This document shows, in pieces, positions 54,588-63,120 of a DNA stretch of 64,000 nt; the first letter of the stretch is position 1, and each line of letters starts with the position of its first letter. Made by a program: the position numbers and the translations under genes. Below the pieces are notes generated by a model. That model worked only from the letters and a program-made list of their open reading frames with translations, had not been told where the DNA came from and searched no databases. The stretch comes from Knoellia remsis (lineage in GTDB: Bacteria > Actinomycetota > Actinomycetes > Actinomycetales > Dermatophilaceae): positions 33,418 through 97,417 of the forward strand of contig NZ_PVTI01000012.1 of NCBI RefSeq assembly GCF_003002895.1, read 5' to 3'.

Positions 54588-55366
54588 TGGACGCTGGTCT
54601 GGTGGCCACGCAGCCGCGCGAGCGGATGGTCGAGTTCCGGTACACGTCCTTCATGGGCCAGGACGTGATCACGACGCTGAACTTGGCTCCGTCGGCGGAG
54701 GTGGCCCGGGGACTACCGGTTCGGTCCTTCCCCTCCTATGCGGGGATGGGGCACTACCCAGGTTGGTGGTGGTCCGCCACAGTGGGAGACCACGTGGGCT
54801 ACGAGAGCCTGCTGGAGCGCGACCGGCTGATGCTTGCCGACTTCGACCGTGACGTGGTGGCCATCGCGAGCCAGCCATTCGGCATCTCCGGTCGCGACGG
54901 CGATGCGCTACGTCGACACGTGCCGGACTACCTGCTGCTTCATCGCAACGGAACTGTGGAGGTCGTCGACGTCAAGCCTGCCGACATGTTGGACAAGCCC
55001 GATGTCGCGGTGGTTCTCGACTGGACTGGACGATTGCTGGCCGTACGCGGCTGGAGGTACTCGATCTGGTCGGGCGCGGATCCGATCGAACTGACGAACG
55101 TCCGCTTCCTCGCCCAGGGACGTCGCGCCCGGTTCGTCGATTCCGACGCGATGGCCACGCTGGCCCGTGCAGGTCGTCCTGGACGCACTCTCGGTGCAGC
55201 CCTGGCCGAGGCATCTCGGTCACCCCACTCCAGTGCCACCCTGCGGGCGGCGCTCATCGCGCTGCTCTGGAAGCAGACGTGGCAGGTCGCGCTCGATCAG
55301 CCGATCGATATGAGCACCGAGATCCGGACGATTCGAGAGGTCCATGACGAACAACGCTGTTCTTGA
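54587..55366 (+). CDS. tnsA: TnsA-like transposase endonuclease subunit
   Basis: This protein is up to 259 residues long; the GTG at 54587 is the first start, and GTG 54602 or ATG 54626 are alternatives. The TnsA restriction-endonuclease fold is seen as YESLLERDRLMLADFD (Glu73), HVPDYLLL (Asp114) and VEVVDVKP (Lys130), giving the Glu-Asp-x-Lys nuclease core. A helical C-terminal part would contact TnsC. TnsA cuts the 5' ends so that transposition is cut-and-paste. It overlaps tnsB by 23 bases. Confidence 0.85.
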   Translation: MDAGLVATQPRERMVEFRYTSFMGQDVITTLNLAPSAEVARGLPVRSFPSYAGMGHYPGWWWSATVGDHVGYESLLERDRLMLADFDRDVVAIASQPFGISGRDGDALRRHVPDYLLLHRNGTVEVVDVKPADMLDKPDVAVVLDWTGRLLAVRGWRYSIWSGADPIELTNVRFLAQGRRARFVDSDAMATLARAGRPGRTLGAALAEASRSPHSSATLRAALIALLWKQTWQVALDQPIDMSTEIRTIREVHDEQRCS

Positions 55367-57344
55367 GGTCCGCGTCGGCAGCCGGCTCTGGTTCGACGGG
55401 GAGGCGTGGTCGGTGTGCGAGGTCGACGCGACCACGGTGAGGCTGAACGCCGGCGACGGACGGTATCGCACGGTGACCGTGGCAGAGCTGATCGACACTG
55501 CAAGTCCCGCCGAGTCCGGGCACCAACCGGACCCCGACGGGCTGCCCCTCCCGCGCAACGTCGCCTGGGCAAGTCTGTCGAGCAAGAAGAGGTCCAGCCT
55601 CGAGCGGGAGGTGACCGTCTTCAGCGTCCTGTTGGAGTCCGCGTTGGATGAGCAAGCAATTGCCATCCGGCGGGCGGCCGATGATCTCGGCGTTTCCATC
55701 CGTACCGTCCAGCGCAGGCTGCGCCGTTTCCAGCACCTCGGTCCGGAGGGTTTGATCGACGAACGTGTTCTCCAAGAGACCCGGCGTAGCGTGGATCCGC
55801 GCTGGGACGAGGCGTGCGTCGCGATCCTGCACGAATACGTCAACCGGTCGACACCGTCGAAGCAGACGGTCATCAGCCGGGCAACGAAGGCGTTCCTGCG
55901 CGAGGTGCCCGACGGAAAGCCACCGACCCGGGCAGTGGCGTATCGGCGAGTCGTCGAGCTCGACGCGGGCAAGTACACGTTCAGCGACGCACCCCGGCGT
56001 CGATCCGTCGCGAAGCGGCCCCAGGGAGTCCTCGGTCAGCTTCGCCCGACCCGGCCAGGCGAATACGTCCTGATGGATGGATACAAGCTCGACGTCTTCG
56101 CGATGGAGCCGGTGACCATGCGCTGGGTCAACACCGAGCTGACGGTGGCGATGGACCTCTTTGACCGCTCGATCAAGGGAATCCGCCTGCGGCCGGTGGC
56201 AGCGAAGTCCGCGGATGTGGCCAGTGTCCTCCTCCAGTGCCTGACTCCGCAGCAGTGGGGCCGGGAGCCCAGCGCGCCAACTGGCCCCTACGCCGGTGTT
56301 CCCGAGAACGTGGTCCTCGGGTCGATCGGGGTCCTTCCCGACACCATCGTCATCGACCACGGCAACGTCTATATGTCCGAGCACACGCTCGGTTCCTGCC
56401 GTCGACTCGGAATCTCAGTCCAGCCCGCGATCCCCGACAAACCGACAGACAAGCCCGTCCTCGAGCGGTTCTTCCGGACGCTACGCCAATCACTGCTGGA
56501 CAAGCTCAGCGGATACAAGGGGCCGAACATCGCTTCCCGCGGCAAGGACGTGGAGAAGGGCGCGTTCTACTTCGTCACCGAGCTTGAGCAGCTGATCAGG
56601 GAGTGGGTCGGCGACGTCTACCACGTCAAGGCACACAAGGGATTGCGGGACCCACGCCTACCCGGCGTGGACCTCTCGCCCCAGGAGATGTTCAACCGCG
56701 GCATCGAGGTCTCCGGCCTGCTGCGACTCCCAACGCGCGAAGACCTGCGCTACGAGCTCATGGAGGTCCAGTGGCGCAAGATCAACCACTACGGCGTGGA
56801 CATCGACACCCGTCGCTACGACGGGCCCGCCCTCAACCCGTACCGAGGACACCGCTCGAACTACGGGGGAACTCACCCAGGGAAGTGGCCGATCCTGGTC
56901 GACGTCGACGACATCCGGACCGTCTACTTCCGGGACCCGGCCAACGACGCTTGGCATCCCTTGGAATGGCGTCTCGCCGTGGGAATCAACGCCCCATTCA
57001 GCAAGGACGCCGCCGACTACACGCGGCGACTGACCATCCGAGAAAACCGGCACGTCGACCCGCAGCAAGCCGTCGAGGATCTGCTCGCCCGATGGACACG
57101 TGAGGAAGTGATGGGCCGTCGGGAACGCAACCTAGCGATCCGCATCGCCAGCATGCCCAGCTCGTTCGAGCCCGATTCCGACGTCAAACCCGAGGAACGG
57201 GCCTCGTTGCCTGGAGTGATCGACCTGCTGAGCCGACGCCAGGAACACCGCCCTCAAGAACATCCCGACGACCTGGATGAGGTGTTCGAGCGCTACTACG
57301 CCGCCCAGCCCGACGCCGGCGGCTTCGACCTACTCGACGACTGA
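55344..57344 (+). CDS. tnsB: TnsB-like DDE transposase (Mu C-terminal domain)
   Basis: This 666-residue protein has N-terminal DNA-binding helix-turn-helix domains (AIRRAADDLGVSIRTVQRRL near 107-126). Its RNase H-like core has catalytic Asp245 (VLMDGYKLDVF), Asp338 (IVIDHGNVYM) and Glu374 (KPVLERFF), a DD-36-E spacing. The beta-barrel Mu C domain follows (about 485-560). It cuts and joins the 3' ends after binding the terminal repeats. The Glu-rich C-terminus (DDLDEVFERYY) probably binds TnsC. Confidence 0.92.
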   Translation: MTNNAVLEVRVGSRLWFDGEAWSVCEVDATTVRLNAGDGRYRTVTVAELIDTASPAESGHQPDPDGLPLPRNVAWASLSSKKRSSLEREVTVFSVLLESALDEQAIAIRRAADDLGVSIRTVQRRLRRFQHLGPEGLIDERVLQETRRSVDPRWDEACVAILHEYVNRSTPSKQTVISRATKAFLREVPDGKPPTRAVAYRRVVELDAGKYTFSDAPRRRSVAKRPQGVLGQLRPTRPGEYVLMDGYKLDVFAMEPVTMRWVNTELTVAMDLFDRSIKGIRLRPVAAKSADVASVLLQCLTPQQWGREPSAPTGPYAGVPENVVLGSIGVLPDTIVIDHGNVYMSEHTLGSCRRLGISVQPAIPDKPTDKPVLERFFRTLRQSLLDKLSGYKGPNIASRGKDVEKGAFYFVTELEQLIREWVGDVYHVKAHKGLRDPRLPGVDLSPQEMFNRGIEVSGLLRLPTREDLRYELMEVQWRKINHYGVDIDTRRYDGPALNPYRGHRSNYGGTHPGKWPILVDVDDIRTVYFRDPANDAWHPLEWRLAVGINAPFSKDAADYTRRLTIRENRHVDPQQAVEDLLARWTREEVMGRRERNLAIRIASMPSSFEPDSDVKPEERASLPGVIDLLSRRQEHRPQEHPDDLDEVFERYYAAQPDAGGFDLLDD

Positions 57345-57355
57345 CCGGGGGAGCA

Positions 57356-58432
57356 GTGACCAATCCGTGGGCCGCCTGGCTTCGCACCAACGATCGCCAG
57401 TCCTACGTGCTGGCCGACAAGGTCGGCTGGGACGCCTTCGTCAACTCTGGCCCGCGCGACCCCCTGCCGTCCCTGTCGCGAGATGAAATGGGCGCGCTGT
57501 CGGACGACGCTTTGGAGGACTACAACGCAGCGCGTGCGGTGTGGCACGCCAACCCCGCCGCCGTCCGCACCACTCAGGTCGCGGCGGCCTACTCCGTCAT
57601 CGACCAGGTCATGGCTGGCAACCATCGCGACGGCGACCGACTCCGCGGAGCCGTGGTCATCGACTCTGAACCGGCACTGGGCAAGACCACCATCGCCACC
57701 CGCTACGGCAGGGACTTCCACCGGCGTATCTACCGGCGGTATGGGCCGACGACCGATACCGGATCCCAACGGTTGCCGGTCGTCTACGTGCCGCTCCGGA
57801 GCGCAACCACGCTCAAGGACCTGAACAAGCAGATCCTCAAGTTCTACCGGCACCCAGCCGGCTCCCGAGACACCAAGGCCGATCTGGTCGCCCTGGTCGT
57901 CGACGCCGTCACCACTGGCGAGACCCGTCTGATCATCATCGACGACCTTCACTTCGTTGACTACAGCCACCGTGACGGCAAGGCGGTCGCCAACCACCTG
58001 AAGGGGTTGGCCAACGCTCTACCGGTGACGTTCATGTACACGGGGGTGGGCCTGCTGGGGCGGCGCTTCTTCACCGAAGGCACGCAAGGGAATCCCAAGT
58101 CCGTTGAGGTGGCCCAGATGGGTCGTCGGACCACACGCTGCGCTGTGGCCCCGTTCACGCTCTCGACCGACGCCGGATTCCGGGCCTGGGTCGACCTGCT
58201 TGCTGCCCTGCAGTCACAGCTCCTGCTGGCCGACGCCCCGCCCGATGTCCTCACCCGGCACGCCCGGGAGCTGTTCCGCCGCACACAGGGTCGCATCGGC
58301 TCACTGACCGGTCTGCTCGAGCACGCGTGCCACGTCGCTGTCGCCACCGGGATCGAGGACATCACGGCCGACGTCCTGTCCATGTCTGTCGCCGACAATG
58401 CCTCCGAGACCAGTGCTGCAGCCGTGGGCTGA
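57356..58432 (+). CDS. tnsC: TnsC/TniB-like AAA+ target regulator
   Basis: This 358-residue AAA+ ATPase has a somewhat degenerate Walker A, IDSEPALGKTTIA (about 102-114, Glu/Pro replacing the first Gly region), Walker B LIIIDDLHFV (192-201) and sensor TFMYTGVGLLG. TniB/TnsC filaments pass target information from TniQ to the transposase. The gene follows tnsB by 11 bases and overlaps tniQ by 35. The start GTG 57356 has GGGGGAG before it. Confidence 0.88.
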   Translation: MTNPWAAWLRTNDRQSYVLADKVGWDAFVNSGPRDPLPSLSRDEMGALSDDALEDYNAARAVWHANPAAVRTTQVAAAYSVIDQVMAGNHRDGDRLRGAVVIDSEPALGKTTIATRYGRDFHRRIYRRYGPTTDTGSQRLPVVYVPLRSATTLKDLNKQILKFYRHPAGSRDTKADLVALVVDAVTTGETRLIIIDDLHFVDYSHRDGKAVANHLKGLANALPVTFMYTGVGLLGRRFFTEGTQGNPKSVEVAQMGRRTTRCAVAPFTLSTDAGFRAWVDLLAALQSQLLLADAPPDVLTRHARELFRRTQGRIGSLTGLLEHACHVAVATGIEDITADVLSMSVADNASETSAAAVG

Positions 58433-60125
58433 CCCCGTCCGGCCATCGGCGGTGGCTGGACCGCGAGCACTGCGGACGATCGTCGGTGGGTATGACATCT
58501 ACCGCTGGCCCATCTACGTCCCCCGAGGAGACGATGAGTCGCTCGCCGGATGGCTGCGGCGGCTTGCTCATCGCTACGGCATCACGGTCACCGGCGTCCT
58601 GGCCGAACTCGGCATCGACCACCGCAGCCAGGCACAGCCTGACCTGCCGGCCATGGTCGAGGCAGACCCGACTGGCTTCGCCCGGGCCGGGCTCGACCCG
58701 CCTCAGCAAGCCGCCCGCTGCTCCGTCATCGGGGCCTCGCTCGACCGGCTCGACGCGCACTACTGGTCCGACATTCGGTGCCGCCGCAGCCAACGCTGGA
58801 CCCGATCCAGCCGCTTCTGCCCCCGCTGCCTCGCCGAAACCGGACAATGGGCCGAGACATGGCAGCACCCCTACCACCTCGCCTGCCTCAACCACGGCGT
58901 TCTGCTGGAGTGGCGATGCCCCTACTGCCACGCCGCGCCCTTCGCCAAACCCACCTGGCTCGCCCACGACGGCAGCCCGACCGCCTGCCACGACTTCATC
59001 GACACCTCCACCGGCAAGCGATACCGCGCACGGTGCGGCACCCAGCTGAGCGAGACCCCGACCGTGGAGGCGCACCCCGACCTACTGGGCGCTCAGGAGT
59101 GGCTTTGGACGCTCATCGCCGCTGCCTCGCGCGAGGAGCAGGTAGTCGTCGCCGGCTTCCATGTCCCTGCCGCGACGGCATACGAGGCAGCAGCGGAGAT
59201 CATCACCGAGAACACCCTCGACCCGAAGATCTCCGACATCCGTTTCGCGGAGGAGCATGGCCTACAGGTCGCGCACCTCCTGCTCACCCAGCCCTCGCTG
59301 CGCGACGCCGCCTCCGTCGCCGCGGAAGTGCGCGGCTTCAACGCCCAAGAAGGCGTTGCTCCCATTGGCCCGCTGTTCCACGTGCAACAGCGGCCACGCA
59401 ACGGCTTGCTGACCGCAATCTCGCTCCAGCAGCATCAAGGTCAGCTCACCGTGGGCGCCGAACTGAAGTTCCGCATCGGAACGCCAGCCCCCTGCTACCC
59501 CCAAGCCTGGCGAGCCACGACGACGCCGCTCACGCCAGCGGCGTGCCTCCCGGATCTGCCGATGTCGTCAATCCCCAGCACCCTCTGGCCCGGATCCATC
59601 ACGCTCGGCTCAGCGGAACTCGACGACCGCCACGGCGTCGACACCCCGCTCGGACGCGCCTTCGCCGCGATCGCGCTGGCCCGCTTCGCCAGCGACCGCG
59701 GTTGGCGACTCATCGCCGTCAACCTCGGCATGCCCGCCCACTGCGCCAGCACCGGCGCCCGGCACTGGCACGCCATCGACAAGGCCGGGCACTGGCCCAC
59801 CTACGTCCAAGCGATCAGCCGCCTCTTCGAGCTGCTCCACGCCGATTCGCCTCCAATCGACTACGAACGCCGACGCATCACCGCCCAACCCGCGGCAATA
59901 CAAGCCCAAGGCCGGCGGCTCTTGCCCGACGCGACACGAGAAGACCGTCGCGGGTTCGGCGCGAGGCTCTGGACGCTCTATACCGGCAGCGAGATCCAGT
60001 TCGCCCCAGCACCCCTGTCCGAGGGGCGACAGCCAGGCGGGCCCGCACCCGACGAGATGATCGCGGCTGCGGCGGCAGCACTGGGGAAACCACCCGACGA
60101 GCCGCTCGTCTGGCATCCGCCTTGA
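58398..60125 (+). CDS. tniQ: TniQ/TnsD-family target-selection protein
   Basis: This 575-residue protein has an N-terminal TniQ domain (about 35-215): YRWPIYVPRGDDESLAGWLR followed by zinc ligands Cys141, Cys144, His160, Cys163, His166, Cys174, Cys177. The remaining 350 residues are helical with Trp-rich segments. This is longer than the short TniQ proteins of CRISPR-associated transposons and similar in size to TnsD, which binds a fixed attachment site by sequence. No cas genes are present, so direct recognition of a site near dnaK is the simplest idea. Confidence 0.88.
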   Translation: MPPRPVLQPWADPVRPSAVAGPRALRTIVGGYDIYRWPIYVPRGDDESLAGWLRRLAHRYGITVTGVLAELGIDHRSQAQPDLPAMVEADPTGFARAGLDPPQQAARCSVIGASLDRLDAHYWSDIRCRRSQRWTRSSRFCPRCLAETGQWAETWQHPYHLACLNHGVLLEWRCPYCHAAPFAKPTWLAHDGSPTACHDFIDTSTGKRYRARCGTQLSETPTVEAHPDLLGAQEWLWTLIAAASREEQVVVAGFHVPAATAYEAAAEIITENTLDPKISDIRFAEEHGLQVAHLLLTQPSLRDAASVAAEVRGFNAQEGVAPIGPLFHVQQRPRNGLLTAISLQQHQGQLTVGAELKFRIGTPAPCYPQAWRATTTPLTPAACLPDLPMSSIPSTLWPGSITLGSAELDDRHGVDTPLGRAFAAIALARFASDRGWRLIAVNLGMPAHCASTGARHWHAIDKAGHWPTYVQAISRLFELLHADSPPIDYERRRITAQPAAIQAQGRRLLPDATREDRRGFGARLWTLYTGSEIQFAPAPLSEGRQPGGPAPDEMIAAAAAALGKPPDEPLVWHPP

Positions 60126-60143
60126 AGGGCAGCGAGACCGGGC

Positions 60144-60593
60144 GTGAGGCGCATCGAAACGCGCCCAGCGTGGGCCCTCGGAGATGAGCCGACCTACCCG
60201 ACGCGCGATCTCAACGTCCTGGCCGCCACGCTCGCCGCCGGCGAGATCGGCAGCGAACACACCCATCGCGCCGGCTGGCTCGCCAGCTATGCACCCGACG
60301 TCGAGATCGTCGGATACCTAGACCACGTCATCCCCGGGCCCACCTCGATCATGGACCTGCGCGGCAGTCTCGGCCGTTGCCTCCAGCACACGCTCCTGCG
60401 CTACGAAGACGGCCATCAGTGGCCCCATCTCGAGAAGTGGGAACTCGACTGGGCCGTCGCCGACCCGATCGGCTACCAGGACCGTCGCGTCCCGACTTGG
60501 CTCCGGGATGATCTCAGCCCGACCGAGCCACTCCAGGATCTCGACCTGCGGAGCGGGAGGACCACCGTCATCGGGGCAGGGGTACGTAATTGA
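60144..60593 (+). CDS. Unknown protein downstream of tniQ
   Basis: This 149-residue protein starts at GTG 60144, 18 bases after the tniQ stop. It has Trp-rich segments (GWLASYAPDVEIVGYLDHVI, LEKWELDWAVADPIGYQDRR) and no membrane helix or known motif. Its position directly behind the transposition genes suggests an accessory transposition protein or the first cargo gene. I do not recognise it. Confidence 0.55.
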   Translation: MRRIETRPAWALGDEPTYPTRDLNVLAATLAAGEIGSEHTHRAGWLASYAPDVEIVGYLDHVIPGPTSIMDLRGSLGRCLQHTLLRYEDGHQWPHLEKWELDWAVADPIGYQDRRVPTWLRDDLSPTEPLQDLDLRSGRTTVIGAGVRN

Positions 60594-60699
60594 GGGTTTG
60601 CGCCCTACTCAGGTTCGATCGACATCGCGACCAGCAGCCACACGTTCAGCCCGACGCGGCGCGCCCACTTGCCAATGTGACGAAGAGGAGAATATCCTC

Positions 60700-61302
60700 A
60701 TGCGTATGTCACATCTCTCGCCCGAAGAAGTCGGTCGACTTCAGTTGGTCGCTTTCTGGATTCGCGAGGTGTTCGACGAGCGGGGCCACCACATCGGCGA
60801 TGCCCTCGAGCACGATCCCAGCTTCAAGGATGGGCAACGCCCCCGGTCTGGATTAGCCCGAGCACTCATGCGCCAAGCCGTGACCATCGCGGCCAGCCAT
60901 GTGGGCCTCGACGTCGTGCCCGGCGAAGGGGGCAGTTACTCCCTCGAGAGTCTTGACCGGACATACCACCGCTGCTACCGAGTGCGCACGGCGGAAGTCA
61001 GTGAGGGCGGGTTCCGGATCCTCTCGAGCAGCGACAGCATCATGAAGACGGACACAGACTCCCTGTTCACAGAGGAGCCGTGGGTCCTCGGCTACACGCT
61101 CAACCTGGACAATCAGATCGAGCACCTCTTCGCGGCGGAGGTTCGCGACTATGTCGACGGCAGCCCAGGCGAACTAATCCTGGGGCACGCGTACATGCTG
61201 CCTGGGGCTCCTCCCACCGAACCCGGTGCCTTCGGCGGCACCAACGAGGGCCTGCCTTGGGACGACGACTCCCTCGGCGAAGAAGAGTCTGGCACGGCTT
61301 GA
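60700..61302 (+). CDS. Unknown protein paired with the XRE-ImmA/IrrE gene
   Basis: This 200-residue protein starts at ATG 60700 behind an AGAGGAG site. It has a helical N-terminal half (LSPEEVGRLQLVAFWIREVF) and a beta-rich C-terminal half with YHRCYRVRTAEVSEGGFRIL and EPWVLGYTLNLDNQIEHLFA. It ends in an acidic Asp/Glu-rich tail. No family is recognised. It is followed with almost no gap by an HTH-ImmA/IrrE gene, the layout of a two-gene regulatory, toxin-antitoxin or defence pair carried as transposon cargo. The 106 bases before it contain no other feature. Confidence 0.6.
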   Translation: MRMSHLSPEEVGRLQLVAFWIREVFDERGHHIGDALEHDPSFKDGQRPRSGLARALMRQAVTIAASHVGLDVVPGEGGSYSLESLDRTYHRCYRVRTAEVSEGGFRILSSSDSIMKTDTDSLFTEEPWVLGYTLNLDNQIEHLFAAEVRDYVDGSPGELILGHAYMLPGAPPTEPGAFGGTNEGLPWDDDSLGEEESGTA

Positions 61303-61352
61303 AGACCAAACAGTTCTCACGTCCGAAATCACCCGACACAGAGAAGGGCACC

Positions 61353-62525
61353 GTGTTCAGCGATCCCGCGGACACCGGCCAGCGCATTCAGCGACTGCGC
61401 CTCGTCAACTCGTGGAGCCAGGCACAACTCTCGGAGACGGCAGCGGTTGCGACCGGGCTGGTGTCCATGATCGAGCACGGCCGCCACGGACTCGACAGCG
61501 ACAGCCTCCAACGAGTGGCAGATTCGCTGGGGTGCGCACCTGAATACCTCGTCCGTCCTAGTCGTCAACCAATCACAACCCGGCCATGGCTACGGGCGTA
61601 TGCCGACGCTTCAAAGAAGGCCGTCGACCGATACGTCGCCGACACCGAAGTGGCCGTCGAGGCCATCGAATCACTACGGCTCAAACGGCTCCCCGAGCTC
61701 CTACCCACGTTTGACGACGACCTCAACGACGACCACGCCATCGAGGAGTTCGCGAGAGACGTACGGTCAGCAGCCGGCCTCCAGTCCGATGACGTTGTCG
61801 GCAACTGCATCCGACGGGCCGAACGCCTAGGTGTCGTCGTGCTTCCCATGGATGACGAGTTGGGTCGCCACCTAGGTTTGTCCATGCGAGTTGATGGGAT
61901 ACCCGTTATCCGTGCAAGCCGTCCGCGACTTGACCAGAGTGGGCTCGTTAGCCCATCCGGCGATCGCCAGCGGTTCACCGTCGCCCATGAGCTCGGACAC
62001 TTGGCGTTGCATGCAACGACCCCACCCCCGTCAACAGCGCCTCAGGCGCGCCTCGTGGAACAGCAAGCCCATCGGTTCGCTGGCGCTTTTCTCGCGCCCG
62101 CAGAGCCGTTACTTAGCGACTTGGACAGGCTCGGCGGTCGAGTGACCCTCAGCACCCTCACCAGGCTGAAGGAGATTTGGGGAGTAGCGATCAAGATGCT
62201 CGTCGTACGACTGCGACAGTTAGGGCTCATCGACGATCAGCACGCACGAAGTTTGTACAAGCAGATCAGCGCAAGGAAGTGGAACACGAGCGAGCCAGTC
62301 GCTGTAAGCCACGAACAGGCCGTCTGGTTAGAACAGGCACTTTCTCGCGCCGACCTTGGTGCTCACAGCGCGGCGGACGCTCTCGGCCTCGACGTTCGAT
62401 ACGTGCGGACCTGGCTGAACTGGGACCTCGACACCTCCATCAACGAAGACCTCCCCGAAGGCGTCCTGCCTATACGACGACCGGCGAGCAAGCACGCTTC
62501 CACGCACCAACTGATCCGACGATGA
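61353..62525 (+). CDS. XRE helix-turn-helix protein fused to an ImmA/IrrE metallopeptidase
   Basis: This 390-residue protein has an XRE DNA-binding domain at about 8-68 (TGQRIQRLRLVNSWSQAQLS, then GLVSMIEHGRHG). A zinc peptidase domain of the ImmA/IrrE type has His212-Glu213-x-x-His216 in RFTVAHELGHLALH and EQQAHRFAGAFLAP as the third-ligand helix. An additional C-terminal helix-turn-helix-like segment lies at about 320-365. GTG 61353 is chosen for AGAAGGG; a TTG at 61299 overlapping the upstream stop is an alternative. Such fusions cleave repressors or sense phage. Confidence 0.85.
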   Translation: MFSDPADTGQRIQRLRLVNSWSQAQLSETAAVATGLVSMIEHGRHGLDSDSLQRVADSLGCAPEYLVRPSRQPITTRPWLRAYADASKKAVDRYVADTEVAVEAIESLRLKRLPELLPTFDDDLNDDHAIEEFARDVRSAAGLQSDDVVGNCIRRAERLGVVVLPMDDELGRHLGLSMRVDGIPVIRASRPRLDQSGLVSPSGDRQRFTVAHELGHLALHATTPPPSTAPQARLVEQQAHRFAGAFLAPAEPLLSDLDRLGGRVTLSTLTRLKEIWGVAIKMLVVRLRQLGLIDDQHARSLYKQISARKWNTSEPVAVSHEQAVWLEQALSRADLGAHSAADALGLDVRYVRTWLNWDLDTSINEDLPEGVLPIRRPASKHASTHQLIRR

Positions 62526-62537
62526 GCATCGAAGGAG

Positions 62538-62636
62538 GTGAGAAGCCTGCCTGACTACAGCGTCTACAAAGACGGAGAGGACTGGGTGACCAAGCGCGAC
62601 GACGGTGACCGCGCGTCGTCTCGGAGGTCCACTCAA
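62538..62636 (+). pseudogene. DUF2188-type gene fragment cut by an IS21 end
   Basis: From GTG 62538 (AAGGAG just before it) the frame reads SLPDYSVYKDGEDWVTKRDD and GDRASSRRSTQ, the first half of a DUF2188 domain. It then changes at 62637, exactly where a TGT-beginning IS end appears. The frame runs on to a stop at 62667-62669 with unrelated residues. The missing part would be the second helix of the roughly 70-residue family. Confidence 0.6.
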
Positions 62637-62710
62637 TGTCTATGTCAACCCGGGCCGGCCCCAGGGTGACGGCTTGATTCGGCCCCACCCCGCGGAAAGT
62701 CGAGAGCCGG

Positions 62711-63094
62711 CTATCGCGGCTTGCGCTGCTTGGCAGCGAGACCCATGTAGTGGCCTGGTGACTCGTGGATTCCGTAGCGTTGCCAGGCGTCGCCACGGCG
62801 GTCGTCGGCGACCCACACGACTTGATAGTTGGCGCTTCGGTCCTCGTCGGTGAAGGTGCCTGCCAAGAGCTCGGGCACGAGCGCGTAGGGCGGGTAGTCC
62901 TCTTCGATCTCGATCGATCCGTCGGCCCATGTGAACAGGAGCCAGCAGCCCAGCTGCTTGCTGAGGAACAGGTTGCGGAAGTGTTCGGTCTGAATGGCCA
63001 CCCAGCCCGCGATAATGCCCTGGTCGAGCAGTTCGGCGACAGCGCCGTCGAGCGCGGCGACCTGCGCCTCGGTCGGGCCAGCTCGTTCGGTCAT
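62711..63094 (-). CDS. Unknown protein between istB and the IS end
   Basis: This 127-residue protein starts at the ATG complement 63092-63094. It contains a compact alpha-beta pattern (LDQGIIAGWVAIQTEHFRNL, CWLLFTWADGSIEIEEDYPP, VVWVADDRRGDAWQRYGI) and ends in a basic GLAAKQRKPR tail. No family is recognised. It lies 26 bases downstream of istB in the same direction, so it may be a passenger gene of the IS, or host cargo if the boundary proposed here is wrong. Confidence 0.5.
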   Translation of the reverse strand: MTERAGPTEAQVAALDGAVAELLDQGIIAGWVAIQTEHFRNLFLSKQLGCWLLFTWADGSIEIEEDYPPYALVPELLAGTFTDEDRSANYQVVWVADDRRGDAWQRYGIHESPGHYMGLAAKQRKPR

Positions 63095-63120
63095 GCCCAG
63101 ATAATGACCGATCCTTGAGG

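Noticed and set aside
54587..60125. CRISPR-associated transposon
   Set aside because: No cas genes or repeat-spacer array were seen in the window, and TniQ is longer than those of such systems. The part beyond 64000 remains unseen.
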